Below, piece by piece: positions 10,761 to 22,989 of a stretch of DNA of 64,000 nucleotides. A program made the translations under genes and the position numbers. How positions within the stretch are numbered: position 1 is the stretch's first letter; every line of letters begins with the position of its first letter. The stretch is from contig JAGMUV010000041.1 of the NCBI GenBank assembly GCA_020744425.1, positions 124,001 through 188,000 of the forward strand, written 5' to 3'. This stretch comes from Dactylonectria macrodidyma (taxonomy: Eukaryota > Ascomycota > Sordariomycetes > Hypocreales > Nectriaceae). The notes below the pieces were generated by a model, which saw only the letters and a program-made list of their open reading frames with translations, had not been told where the DNA came from and made no database searches.

Positions 10761-11831
10761 TGTCAGACCCGACCGTGTGGTGTGCCTTTTGAGACAACCC
10801 GCGCGGATATCTAAGTAGACTTAGGTTTGAATATCTGCTCTTCGGCTTCAAGAAATAAGATCGATGCCAGGGAAATCTAAATTATCACGTATTTCGGACA
10901 TGAATCCACACGGATAATAGATCAGGGCCATCCAAGATACATGAGTGTCTGTGGTATTGGCTCTCAACCGGGGAGCGTGAAGTTGGGTTCCAGCAGAAGC
11001 GGGGGTATCGGGGAGCAAAAACGTGGACTTAACGTACAGATGGAAGATTTAAAACAAGAAGTCACAATTTGCCCTGCTGGCCGATCGAGAACGCAGATCA
11101 GACTGGAGGCTGGTTTGTCAAGTCTGTAAATGATATTTTCAGATCCAGAGTTGAGGACGCTTCGCAATGAGAGGCATGAAATGAATGCGCACATTCAGTT
11201 ATTATCAGGGGAGTGATATGGTGCCATATTATTTCGGTAAGTAAAGATATTTCCTCAGTAACACTATTCTAACTGTTATTAATAGTTAGTATTTAACTGT
11301 TATATGTTAACATCTGGTAGATACTATTATTAATATATATAACTATAAGTTAATAATAAATAGAAAGTATAAGAAGTAAGCATTCGAAATATATATCTCT
11401 AGGTGGAAATATAAAGGGCTTCGCCAGTTTAGGAGCTAGAATGACGTAGACCAGGCGGATAGGGGGGCGAGACTGAGGACAGGGCGACTCCATACATTCA
11501 TGTTAATGCTGTCTTCCTTAGGCCGAGACTGTATTCTAAGCATTGAATGCTTCTTACTGACTATCTATATGATGCACTCTATTCGAGGGTCTATCAGTCT
11601 ACGTCTTGTTTGATCCCGGTCGAACAACTCAATCAGACAGCGAATCTGCCAGTGTCGTGCCTCTGATGTTCCGTTCATGTCCATCCTCTTTTCCTGTCCT
11701 TTGCGTATGTACTACACAATCCCATTCCGTGTCTAACCGATAACCTTGTGTCCCGTTCCCGTTCCCTACAACAGCGTGACCCAGTCGAATGCTCAGTCGT
11801 CCCATATCGCCATTGTCCTTCATTTCCATCC
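10761..11831. other. Non-coding stretch with an AT-rich core
   Basis: No gene is supported. About 11225-11400 is strongly AT-rich with repeated TATTAATA and GTTAGTATTTAACTG-like strings. I saw no terminal repeats. Confidence 0.4.
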
Positions 11832-13167
11832 TTAACATGCGCCGCCCTTTATCCAGTCTACGTTGACATCTTTCTTAACCTGAATTCCCCCATTTTGCTG
11901 ATTCGAAGTCGTGTGATGGCGGTATTCTGATCCCAAGATTGATTCATCACTCGGGTTCTCGCCAGCGATCCGTGTGATGGTGCTGGGGCCGCGAATCCCA
12001 AGTTTTGGATCAGCGTTGGGGAAGCCGCGGCTCCTATCCTTGCTACCACTGTTTTGAGGCATCGGGCCAAGGTTGTAGTTTTGTCCGTCGCTGCCTTCGC
12101 CTTGCTTTCTGTAGTATCGATCGGAGGAGAGGTTCGATCCGTGGATGGTTCGTCGGTAGAGAGGACGGAGAATGGGAATGCCGACGCACACCAAAGTGAC
12201 GGCCATTTCGGCGGCAGACCAGATAATCAACGGGACAGTGTCCACTGTTTGTCTTGTTAGCCATGGCTTCTGCAACAAGGTAGAGTACTTGTACATGTGT
12301 AGTTTGATGTGAAGCCAGTTGCAACTTCGTAGGTACGAACAATGCCACAAACGCCGGCGCTGTAAAACGTTAGTTAGGTGGCATTCAGCCGAGTTCGAAT
12401 GCACACTCACATGACTCCAAAGCTCATGCTGCCAGCGATGGTGATCTTCTCCTTGTACTTCATGTTCAAGCCCCAGATGAAGATCCAAGGGAAGATGGCG
12501 AAGAAGAAATCAGCAATGGCACACCATACTTAAGGACAATTGTCAGTCAAGTACAAACAGCAAGGGCAGATTTCGAATGACACGTACCTCCCAGAAGGAT
12601 AGCGAATGGTGTGACCCCAATATTGCATGAGCCTTCTGGTGTTCGCAGAGGGTCGTATATCTTCTTTGCCGGGATGCACTGGATCCAGAAGATGATGGCA
12701 GTGAGGATAGATACGGCCATGAGAGACACCATGGCAATCCAAATAGCGATCTTGTGCCAGCGCTCCATGACGATGCGCAGCAAGAACAACCCCAGAGAGA
12801 TCTTTGCTACCGCCATTCCGATGACGGCGAATGTCTGCCCAATCATCTCATAATACACCGCGCGAGCAGAGTCCTCGAGTTCGAGGGTGAGAATCGACTG
12901 GCCGAAGCCATAGGTGGCCACGATGTTCACAAAGACGGTGTACAGAAGAATCAAAACCTAGATGCCCGAATTGTCAGTAGGGAAAGTCAAAGATTGTATG
13001 GACACCCTTGGATATCATACACCACTGAGCCAGTACGCGTGATCGTCTGGACCGACTTGCTGGAGAATGTAGATACGCGTGTAGAGCCGCAGGCAGACAA
13101 AGATCCAAGTCAATGCCGTCAAAGCCCACATAACGGCCACAGCCATTGGACCTTTACCTCCCATCAT
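11832..13167 (-). CDS. Fungal rhodopsin-domain (SAT4-like) integral membrane protein
   Basis: Five exons: 13167-13021, 12957-12588, 12528-12411, 12359-12295 and 12244-11832. Together they give 1113 nt and 370 aa, and all four introns (50-63 nt) have GT-AG ends and compatible phases. The product has about seven hydrophobic helices, a family-typical TRIYILQQVGPDDHAYW loop after helix 1, TYGFGQ in the next loop, and AGVCGIVRTYEV with VPLIIWSAAEMAV towards the end. A soluble Ser/Gly/Asn-rich tail follows. These features match fungal 'integral membrane/rhodopsin domain' proteins related to PTH11-like receptors; the ligand is unknown. The ATG at 13167 is used because the frame upstream has no other good start, but an extra 5' exon is possible. 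The P450 gene is transcribed in the opposite direction 1.4 kb away. Confidence 0.8.
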
Positions 13168-14555
13168 CTTGGGCAACTGGCGTATTTTTTCATAGACGAC
13201 TCTTGTGCGAAGTACGGCAGGGAAGGGGTGATGTTAATATCGAAGACCGAGACACATGTCTAAGACAAGACAACGGCAGCCATGGCCGAAAATAAACCAA
13301 GGTAACGGCATTGTGGAGTTCAGTTCTCGCATCTGGCTGCAGCGACGACTCGAGCTCGAGGCAACAAAGCCTTTCCGGAAACGTCACCATGGGTAAGCCG
13401 ATCGGCGGTTGGTTGGGATCTGAGTCGAGTTTTGCATGGTGGCCCTGCGGAAATGCCACGCCGCACAGGGATGGCCATTATGAAATGCCGGATGAGTGCG
13501 GACCCGGACTCGAAGGAGGAGGAAAAACAAAAAACCTGAGAAGTCTTTGAGAAGGATACGACAGCTCACAACGGCTAATTGCTGACTGTTTGACCAGTCT
13601 TTGGGATAGAAAGCGCCACCAGCTAACGGCGTTGCACATCTTCCCACTTAGAAGAGAGAAAGGTTACATAGTGAGAAAGAAGAAGCAATCTCAATCTAGC
13701 TTGAAGAGTCCCTTGAGTTTGCTGTTGGTCCTAGGTACCAGTCCCCTGTTCGACTGTGTGGATACCATGTTACCCACTGGGTGACGGGCCGTTGGCCGTT
13801 GGAAGCGAGGCTCTCGGCTCTCCACTTCCACCGCAGCCCGAGACGTTAGCTGCAGCGCTAGATGCGGCGATACCACGTAGCAGACGTGGCATTTCTACTC
13901 CGTACAAAATTGACAAATGTACGTACTGTAGCTCTTTAAGGGGCATGTGGTATCCAAGTACCTGGCCCTGGGAGAATCAATGCCTGGCCCTGGTAGAATC
14001 CCCAGTCTGTGCTTCTTTCTAAAGCATGTTCAACCCAAATGCCACTTGAACGATCCATAGAGGTATTTCCTCCCCCTCAAAGAGCCATTGCATGGTCGGA
14101 AGGCTCCGCCGGGAGAATATCATTGTAAAATCCTCCGTCGAATGGGATGCCGCGTAAACGGGTCAAGTCGATAGATCATGTTCTCTCAGCACCATAACTG
14201 TGGCTTGGCTCTAGACAAGGGGGATCCTAATCCTTGTCGACCCACCTCTCCCTCCCACCCCCCACATGTTCAACGGGCCAACGACCTCGACCGCAAATGA
14301 AAGCAACACCGATGCGCTATCGTAGAGACGGACCCAAGGGTCAACGCCACCTCGACGGAATCAGTTTCTGTAGCCCGTTTGTACTCGTACGATTCAGCCG
14401 TTGCGCACTTGGCGGCTCCCACCGTGTGAGGTCTGGGGTCCCATGTGTCATGATGGTGCAGTTTTATTAGCGACATATCAGCACTGCAATCCGCGTGCAA
14501 GCTTTGAACTTCCTCTTCTCTCAAGATTTGTTGAAGAGGCGACTACGCAATTATT
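13168..14555. promoter_or_regulatory. Divergent intergenic region between the membrane-protein and P450 genes
   Basis: No coding region is supported. It should hold the promoters of both divergent genes. I can point to no specific operator. Confidence 0.4.
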
Positions 14556-16368
14556 ATGACGAACCGCACAGAACCCGTGCACGGCTCCATATTGGGGTCT
14601 GCAGATCTTTGGCGAGACTCGTCTTGGCTTTTTTGGCTTTTTCTCGTCCCCATCAGCACGGTCTCTCTCTGGACCATTGGTTCCTACTTTATGTCGCCAC
14701 TGAAGAAGTACCCCGGACCGTTTCTCGCAAGTAGGTGTCGCGCATCTCGCGTTTCTCTTCTCCCCGCAACACAGGGCTCGGGCCGATTGCATTGCTTTTG
14801 GATCAAGCCTCTAACCGTTGTCAAGAGTTCACTAGACTGTGGTACCTCTACCAAGCGTCGACTGGAGATTCTCACCTCGTTCTCGAGAAGCTGCACCGCC
14901 AGTATGGCCCAATCGTTCGCATTACTCCAAGCATCATCGATGTCGACATTCCCGAATTGATCAAGACAATCTTCAGCATCAAAGGCGACTGGCTCAAGGT
15001 TGGTCACCGAATGATTACATCTCAAACACGTTATCGTTGTCTGATTAAGACATGTAGACCGAGTTTTATCATGGCAGCAGTGCGTTGGTCAATGGGCGGA
15101 TCGTCCTCAACCTGTTCAGCCAGACCGATCCTGTCAAACACCGCAAGGAAAGACAACCCCTCTCTAAGCACTATTCAAGCGGCGGCATAACCACTCTTGA
15201 ACCGCACATGGACAAGGTCATTGCTCAATTTTGTGGGGAGCTTGAAAAGCGATTCATCGATGGAGATAATGCTGAAAAAGTCTGCAATATTGGAGAATGG
15301 ACCCTGTTCTGTAAACCTCACTTTACTCCGTCATATCTCGATCCGCAGACATGAACTGACTTGTTTCAACTAGACACTTGGGACGTCGTCGGCGCTGTGA
15401 CTTTCTCTCAGCCTATCGGATATCTCGAGAAAGGATACGACTTCGACGGAACGCTGCACAATGCCGACAAGGCGATGGACTACTTCACCGTTGTCGGTAC
15501 CATGCCGTTCCTTGATCGCGTCTTCGACAAGAACCCCATTTGCCACATTGGGCCCCCTGGTTTCAACACTATCGCTGGTATCTCGGTCAAGCATCTTGTC
15601 GACCGGTACCAGGGTAACGACAAGAACTACCATGACCCTGCAACCCCGGACTTTTTGGACAAATTTATCCAGGCCAAGAAGGCAGATCCCGAGAATGTGG
15701 ACGATGCGCAGATTGTGTCGTGGCTAATGGTGAACATGATTGCTGGCGCCGATACAACAGCCATCACAATCCGCAGCTCCCTGTACTTTTCCCTCAAGCA
15801 TCCCAGCGTCTGGAACCGTCTCACAAAAGAGATCCTTACGGCCAACTTCCGCGGCCGCACCCCGCCCAGCTACAAGGAGGTCAAGGCGTTGCCGTACGTC
15901 GATGCAGTGATCCGTGAGGCGCTTCGCATGCTCCCTGGTGTGTCCATGACCATGGAGCGATACGTTCCCCGCGGGGGCTTTGTTCTCCCCAATGGCGACT
16001 ATCTTCCTCAAGGAACAATCGTCGGTATGAGCCCGTACATCTTGGCCAGGAACAAGTCCATCTATGGTGAGGACGCAGACGAATTCCGACCTGAGCGATG
16101 GATGCGTGATGAGGAGCATGGCGAGACTGAAGAAGGCTTCCAGAAGAGGCTGCTACTGATGAGCCAGACAGACTTGTCGTTTGGTGGCGGAAGCAGGATT
16201 TGCATTGGCAAGCACATGGGACTTTTCCAGACGTACAAGGTCCTCGCAACGCTCGTCACATTGTATGAGATTGAGTTGGCGGATCCCAAGAAGGAGTGGA
16301 AGGTGATTAACAGCTGGTTCCCAAGACAAGAAGGGGTTGAAGTCAAGCTGAGGAAGCGGGCGCTGTAG
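14556..16368 (+). CDS. Cytochrome P450 monooxygenase (pisatin-demethylase-like)
   Basis: Four exons: 14556-14730, 14826-14998, 15058-15310 and 15374-16368 (1596 nt, 531 aa). Introns are 95, 59 and 63 nt, with phases agreeing. An N-terminal membrane anchor (WLFWLFLVPISTVSLW) is followed by the proline-rich hinge KKYPGPFLA. All P450 signatures are present: I-helix AGADTTA, K-helix EALR, FRPERW, and the heme loop FGGGSRICIG with the thiolate Cys at about residue 477. Spacing and WDVVGAVTFS-type motifs are typical of the pisatin demethylase/benzoate hydroxylase-like group. It would hydroxylate a small molecule at the ER with a P450 reductase; the substrate is unknown. No biosynthetic core gene is seen nearby. 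The gene appears intact. Confidence 0.9.
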
Positions 16369-16501
16369 GGGAAACATTAGTTTGTCAGACGCATTCGTTC
16401 AGAGCCATAGTGATTGAAGAACGATCCGTTGACCAAGATTTGATGCGTTGCTTTCTTTGCTCATTCTAACGCAAGAAACCTACTCTCCAATTGTATGTAC
16501 G

Positions 16502-17430
16502 TATGTATGTATGTATATTTTTCGTCCGGGGGCCGTGAGGCCCATAAAGTCCCCCATTGGGGCACAGGACGTGCTGAGCTAGAATCTAGAATGCTAAAAT
16601 CCACGCAAGTGCTAAAAGGTGGGGCCGAGCTAACTCAGTCGTGTCACGAAATTAAAGCATCCCCTTCTTCTCCTTCCGTAAAATGCAAAACAGACCACTA
16701 TCCAGCATATCATCGGCACACAGGCGCATTGTTTCAAGCCTGTTACCCCGTCAGCGGGATGATCAGGCACGGCTATGGCAGTGGTAGCCGCTGTATGAAC
16801 CCGTCTCTAAGCGGGAGACTGGGAAGAGGCCCTTGGTGTGGCTACGCGAGGCGGCGTCAGATGGGCCCAGTCAGATGAAGGGTGTAGCGGCACCCTTCAT
16901 CTGGCGAGCCTAGGTAATTGAAGAAAAGGAACAAATGAGAAGAAAGAATAAAGGGAGAGGAGACGCGGACCCGTCTCGGGTCTGCCTCGTCTAGTGACGA
17001 GGGCAAATCTTTCCAAAGAAGGCGCTTTTCCTCGCCAGACTGATGAACTTGTCGAAACTTCTACCTGTTGCGAGGTTGACCTCTGCAGTCGGTGAGTGGG
17101 CTAGCCTCATCCGGCACCGCGGCGGTACCTTTCTGCAGTAGAAGATATGATCAGGTGTTTTGCGTCGGCCGCACGAGCAAATCACTTGCGCGTCGTCGTG
17201 GTTGAATCTTTCGTGATATGCGGCGAAGTTCCCGTGGAGGGACCTTACTGCGAGCAGATCGTGCAGAGTCGCCCGAGGGAGCGACAGCTCGGTGGGCAGC
17301 GAGTGGTCGCCTTGAGATTGAATCTCCTATACTGCTCAGGGACGGAAGTTGCCCACCATATTGCGAAGGCTTCCTTCGGTTTTTGCCTCGCGATCTTTCG
17401 TAGGTATGCGAGATCCTGGCTCCAATGGAG
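16502..17430 (-). mobile_element. Tad-type LINE 3' fragment (family B, copy 1)
   Basis: On the minus strand the frame around 17185-16991 contains CSCGRRKTPDHIFYC, the CxC...H...C zinc motif that ends Tad-type reverse transcriptase ORFs. A 3' region of about 500 bp follows and ends in a (TACA)n tail at 16496-16518. The same sequence recurs at 38808-39420. The element is 5'-truncated, with most of the ORF absent or decayed. Confidence 0.75.
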
Positions 17431-17889
17431 GTATTGAGGGCAGCGCTGACCCCAATTCAGGTATCAAGTCAAGTATATCAAGTAAGTCAAGTAAGTTGGC
17501 CGCCCAATATATTCCAAGTAAGTAAGTCTATGATGCCCCAAACTTGATTTACTTGAAATACTACATTTTATCGGTTTTCCTGTGCGACGGCCCTAGGAGT
17601 GCCGAGGCCATTCAGAGCTCGTCGGCCCAAGGTGTAGGGTAATGAATTGGTGTCGTCTTTCCCAGCTGATTGCACCAATGATAATCCAGGGACGCAGCAG
17701 TGGTGGCGCGGATATATTGTTTGTTCGCCCGTCGAGACGCGTCGCACCTGACTCAGAACCCAAGGAGTCCCTTTGTGAGTAGCATCATCGATCCGCCAAT
17801 GATCCGCGACGGCAGCACAACGGAAGTCGCTAGAAACGGTCCTGGGGATTAGCAGTTAGCGAAAATCGCTGAAACAGCAGCTTAACGCT
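17431..17889. other. Intergenic, AAGTAAGTCAAGT-rich
   Basis: A run of AAGTAAGT/CAAGTCAAG words at about 17460-17570 resembles hAT subterminal repeats and may be the end of the adjacent hAT relic. Nothing else is recognised. Confidence 0.35.
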
Positions 17890-18690
17890 GCGTCCATCAA
17901 GGCTGAACCTGGGAGAACGACTCTTGCTGACCTCCCAACGATCCAAATCGGCTGCAAGAAGTATATACCAGAGGAGTATATTGCCAACAAGAATCGCAAA
18001 GGCCGGCGGAGCTGGATTTAGGCCCATGGATTCTTCCTCACGGAAGTCAGCCCTGATTTGCGGACGTTGCAGACCTACTGGGTTTGCTCGAAATGTGATG
18101 AACCCGGGAAGAGCTCGTTGTTCGTCGCGACAAACACCACGTCGCCAATTGAGCATCTCCGAAGGTATATGGCATCCGTATGAGTCCGACATTCATTATT
18201 TTCAGCGTCTTACTGGATATAGGTCCCATGTGATCACCGAGGCGGATGGCAGTGCAGATGAAGATTCGTCTCGTGCTGACATTCACCCCCTTCGAAACGG
18301 CGCTGCCTGGAGCTTCCTACTGCAAGATCCAATGTTAATGAAGCGAAGGAGCTGACGGTCGGCTGGATCGTCACTGCCAATCTTCCTTTCACGGCACCGT
18401 CGAATCCGTACTTGCGACGAATGCTTGACTTACACGATGCGTCATTGGCAAAAGAGGTGCCGTGGAGCCGGCAGTCGGTGCGTGATACCATGCGGAAATT
18501 ATTCGAGGTAAGGAAGGGAGCAATATCGAGTCAATTAGAGAAGGCAGCCACAAAGGATTAGCTTTAGCTTTGACATGTGGACTTCTCCAAACCGGTACGC
18601 TTTCCTTGGCCTCCACGCTCACTATCTCGACGCCTCCTATCAGGTCCAATCGCGACGTCACGCTTGATTATACCATAATAGCTAGTGCGA
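17890..18690 (+). pseudogene. Degenerate hAT transposase N-terminal part
   Basis: Translation in broken frames gives NRKGRRSW, a BED-type finger (WVCSKCDEPG ... SPIEHLRR), ELTVGWIVTANLPFT, VPWSRQSVRDTM and MWTSPNRYAFLGLHAHYL. All have counterparts in order in the hAT transposase at 45393. Several stops and frameshifts interrupt it, and the catalytic and dimerisation parts are missing. It is a dead hAT remnant. Confidence 0.75.
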
Positions 18691-19404
18691 AAGGATTATC
18701 TGAGAAAGGTGGCTGATTGAGGTAGATCTATCCATGTCTCAAGTTTATTAATAAAGCTTATGTCTTCATGAACGTGCGTTCATACATTAACCAAGGGTGA
18801 GAAATTCAAAATATCTAATCAACAAATACTACCGTAGTATTAAGACTATAGACAAAATCCCGAGACTAGCAATTGGGGTGTTTTGAGATTATATGCTTAT
18901 CCATCCATTTTTGTGTATGAGCTCGAAGTGGACAATGTGGACATAGGAACATAGCGTCAGTGTGACGGTCAAGGTTCCCAACGTAGTAAACCGTAACCCG
19001 ACTGGTTTATGTTGGCAGCTGAAACGGGGCGTAACGTACTGAGCGTGGGGTGGCGAATCACGTCTGATAATGTCAAGAAGTATTCTTGAGTAATCAAATT
19101 GTATTGAAAGCTGGAGAGCTATCTGGACATAGGGAAGTGGGAATGAGTGAAGCTATATATACTATTCTGGTCTGCTTGGTCAATCGTGGCCGAACGTGCT
19201 CTTGTTCGACCTGTTCGACCATTTAAGGTTAAGGTTTCGATGGGAGCGATGGAGCGCGAGGAGCGTTGCTCCCTCGTTCCCATCGCTCCTGTCGCTCCAT
19301 CGCTCCTTCCCTGATTCGCCCGTGAGGCTGACTCATCAGCCTCGCCGCTTGGTTCTCAAGGTCAAGGGTTTTGCCACCCTTCGCCACTTGGTCCCTTGGA
19401 CGCC
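18691..19404. other. No supported gene
   Basis: I found no coding frame or repeat of note. A short palindrome of GGAGCGATGGAGCG/CGCTCCATCGCTCC type lies near 19240-19310 and could form a hairpin. Confidence 0.4.
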
Positions 19405-22400
19405 TTAGCTTGGGTCGTGACAGTCAGTGCCCCGCATTCTATTGCTTTGTGGGAAATCTTGCCGCGTTTGTCCATGCTGAGACTGCTGTGGTGACAAAGT
19501 TGGCGAAGGCAGGATTGGGACAATCCCGGATGCCTTGAGCTGCTGTCCGTTGAGAGGTTGGTTTTGAAAAGGCCGTAGATGTTGACCCGGCCCCGCCTGC
19601 ATGTTTGGTAACGGGAACTGGGGAATTGGCATCGATCCAGTGTCAGGACGTAACTGGGGCGCCTCGTAGTTGATAACAGGTGGGAGACTTGGTAAATGTG
19701 GCTGGGAAAAAGACACCGGCATAGCATGATTAGGTGGTCCGGGATTTAGGGGTGGTAGTTGGTTTGTGGTTGGGCCCATCAAACTTGCGTTGAGCTCCAT
19801 CGGGGAAGGGAGGAAAATGCTTGGTCTGCGAGCGGGCGAGAAACCAGGCGGTGGTTGTGGGCCGACCTGGATGTTCTGGTGCCATGTCGCCGTCGTATCT
19901 ATTGAAATGCTTTCCTTTCGATGGACGGAGGTCTGGTCTCTGGAAATAGGTGTAGCAGTGGTCGCATCGACTTGCCTGCCTCCAGCAGTATTGGCGAAAA
20001 ACTCTTCATAAGTCTTTGGAGGTTGTACAGTGACCTGCGCTACAACCACCGGTTCTCGAGCTGCTTGGGACGGTGCTTCCAATGGAGTTCTTTGGATTGG
20101 TGGTTTGTTGACTGGTTCTTCCCTGGTCTCCGGGGCGCCTGGCGCTGAGGTGGCAGCGGCCGAGTAGACTCCACCCCCTGGTGTTGAGCTCTGGAAGTTG
20201 TCCTCCGGAGACAGGCCTCCCGTTTGCAGCGCGTCTCTCGCCGCTTGTATCAAGTGGGCATTATCGGATAATACAGGCTGGCCGTTCTCCTGGTTTCCCT
20301 GGACTGGAGCTGGAGGAGCCGAGGGGACAGTGGCCATCTCGGGCATTGCGGAGATTGGAGGTGGGGCAACTTCTTCAAGAGGCACAGAACCTGATCTGCT
20401 CGAAGAACCGCTACCCATGGACACGACGCTCGGGGCCTGATACCCTTGAAAATTCGTTTGATCCAACTTCGGCTCGTAGCTGAAGTCATCTTCATTCATG
20501 AATGATCTGAACAATCCACCAATCGACGTGCCTTCAGAAACCTCACGAGCCTCTGGGAGAGACTCGGCGTCTTTGTCATTGAAGGGGATGTCATTTGGCA
20601 GTGTATCCAATAGGTCATTGGTGAACTGGGGTGCTCCCACTGCCCAGTCGCTTCTTGGTGGGGATTCTAGCGGGCTCGTCTCCACAAGAGGAGGAAGCGG
20701 AGAGGAGTCGATCTCTTCATGCTCCCCTTGATCGTCTTCTTCAAGGTCATTTTGAACCATTTCAGGCGGAACAGAGCCCGATTGCCCGTCCTGTTCTTGC
20801 GTGGGCTGTTTCGCCTCGTTGGTGACGTCCTCACAGTTCTCCCTATTCACAGCGCTCGTGTCTCTCGGACGGTCCTCGGGATCCATAGCCTCCAGAATTC
20901 CAGCTGTTGGCTCGTCAGTCTGGTTGTTTGAACGTGTCTCCAAATACTTCAGAACTGATTTCGAATTTGGAACAAGCTTGAGCTCAGGGCCATGGACATC
21001 CATGGCTCTAAGATCTTTCGCTGGTAGCCAAGCGATGGAATTTTTATTCGAAAAGTCCGCAACGTCGAAGAAAACGATTGGAAACTGCCGTTCAGTGACG
21101 GACTTCCCGCCGTCTTCATAGCCTTTCCGCCATTCAAGAGCGCCGGTGGAGGGGTCGAGAACGAAACACCGCGGTAGATCGTCCATGAAGCCCATGTCCT
21201 TGTCCTGGATCCTCCCCGGTAGACCGGTATAAACAGCCCCCTCAACGGCCACACTAGGAAGAACTAGAACAGCATACCACTGGTTGTAGTATCCGAGATA
21301 GATCTCCCCAGGTATTGGATCAACAACTCCCACAAACTCTCCTCGAGTTCTTCGGCTCGTGGAATTCGAGTTTGACGGTTCTTCATTCCTCGAGGATTTA
21401 GTGGGTTGGAATGTGTCTGAGTCGCCAGAGAGCTCAGATGATTCTCGGGGGAACAGCCTGACTTTCTTCGGATTTTGGTGGCCATTTTTGAACGCCTCGC
21501 GGGTGACCTCGTTATTCCTATTTGCGCATAGTGCGTTGCAATGTCGAACACGAATACCGAGGTGCTCAATAGCCTGCTGCTCGCTCCGTCCCATTCGACC
21601 GTGGGCCTCGCTGTCGAGGTGTACACCAGCACCCCTGGTGGGTCTGTTTGTGGTGAAGATCATGTCGTGTTCCTCGCACACAAGAATATACCACTCGTCA
21701 TTATAATTCACGATAATGTGCTTCGTGGCGGCTTTGCCACCCTGGAACACATCATTAAAATCTATGGCTCTCTCCGAGTCCGAAGGACGTGTTTGGCCTG
21801 TTCGAGCGCGCTTTGATGGCTCATGAGGGCCCGCCACTGCGGATCGTCTTCTTTTGGACTGGACATATTAGCAAAAGATTTAGTTCCATGTGTGTCTGGT
21901 CGGGCATGAAGAACTTACGGGACTGGCAGACGTGGGCAGGAGTTCCACTTCGTCAAGCTCTTGGGGATCTGGCTCTTGCATGTTGACATCAGGTTCTTGT
22001 TCGCTGGTGTCAGGAACTTGAACATCTGGATGTGTGGAGGTGTGATCAATTGCCAACTGCGTACTCTCGTCTCGTTGCGTGGTCTCTTGCGGCCGCGTGG
22101 TGTCTTCTTGTAGCGTGTTCTCTAGACACTCTCCACGTTCTTGCGACTGCGGAGTTTCGTGCGGTTCCGTAGTTTCATCTAGCTGCACGCTCTCTTTCGG
22201 CAGTGCATTCCCTTGCAACTGGATGCTCTCATCTTGTGTGGGCTCTCCTGCAACAGGGAGATTGTGGGGAGGATGTTCCGATTCCTTTGACATGTCCTTT
22301 TTGTATTCCTCGAATAGCTTCTCCAGGGCGCGCAACTCCATTACACTGAACATATGTTTATAGAAGGTCTTGATGTGCGCGTACAATGTCAGAACGTAAC

Positions 22401-22680
22401 TACTTTCGTCGTCGGCGATAGTAGCAGCATGCTTGAGTTGCAGGTCCCTCAATTGGCCACCGAGGTTTATTGTGTTCTGCGTAGCCGCAGTGTAGTCTTG
22501 GGGGCTCGGGTTTGGCGGCATACGCGCGAACTCATTCCGAATCTTCTCCTCCAGGGCTGTCGCTTGCGCTTGGTACTTCATACGGGGCGACCGGATGGAC
22601 TCACGATCGCGCATCCATTGCACCATACGCCCCTCCATCGCGTCGATGAAGCGGAGAGCGGGAGCGCCGGGGTCTTCCAT
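19405..22680 (-). CDS. Large two-exon gene of unknown function, paralogue B
   Basis: Exon 1 is 22680-21919 (254 codons). The intron is 21918-21859 (60 nt, perfect GTAAGT donor, GCTAATA branch, CCAG acceptor). Exon 2 is 21858-19405. The product is 1071 aa. The two long minus-strand frames here are therefore one gene: the second has no ATG at its head and a stop just upstream that lies in the intron. The ATG at 22680 is chosen because it aligns with paralogue A's start; an open frame extends 91 codons further upstream. The N-terminal third is helical and then Gln/Glu/Thr-rich. A C-x2-H...H-x5-H cluster lies near residues 315-340, a WYAVLVLP/WLPAKDL block near 430-560, and a long Pro/Ser/Gln-rich tail follows. 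Function is unknown; a nuclear role is only inference. Confidence 0.78.
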
Positions 22681-22989
22681 GCTTTTTCCAGATGAACCAG
22701 CGTGAAATTGGGATTCCCAAGTTTGTTGTTGCGGCCGACTTGCAGGTGAAGGACCAAGTTCGTGCGACGTGGACATGGCGCGAACGTGAGGCTTCACGCC
22801 ATTCAGCTGACGAGTGGACCAGGAAAGAGGAGATGGGAGACAGGAGACAACAAGAATCCGGGGGGCGGCAGCTATTGGGGAACTGACTGTTTTTCTGTTG
22901 TTGGTTGTGTCCCGACAGCTTGGTTGACCCAATTTGCCCCTCCCATCCATCAACTGAACAGCCTGGTTTATTGGCTTGTCTCGACATGG

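Noticed and set aside
19405..22953. Two separate minus-strand genes of 810 and 357 codons
   Set aside because: A perfect 60-nt intron joins them in phase 0 and the paralogue at 1-2770 shows the same junction; the downstream frame has no ATG at its head.
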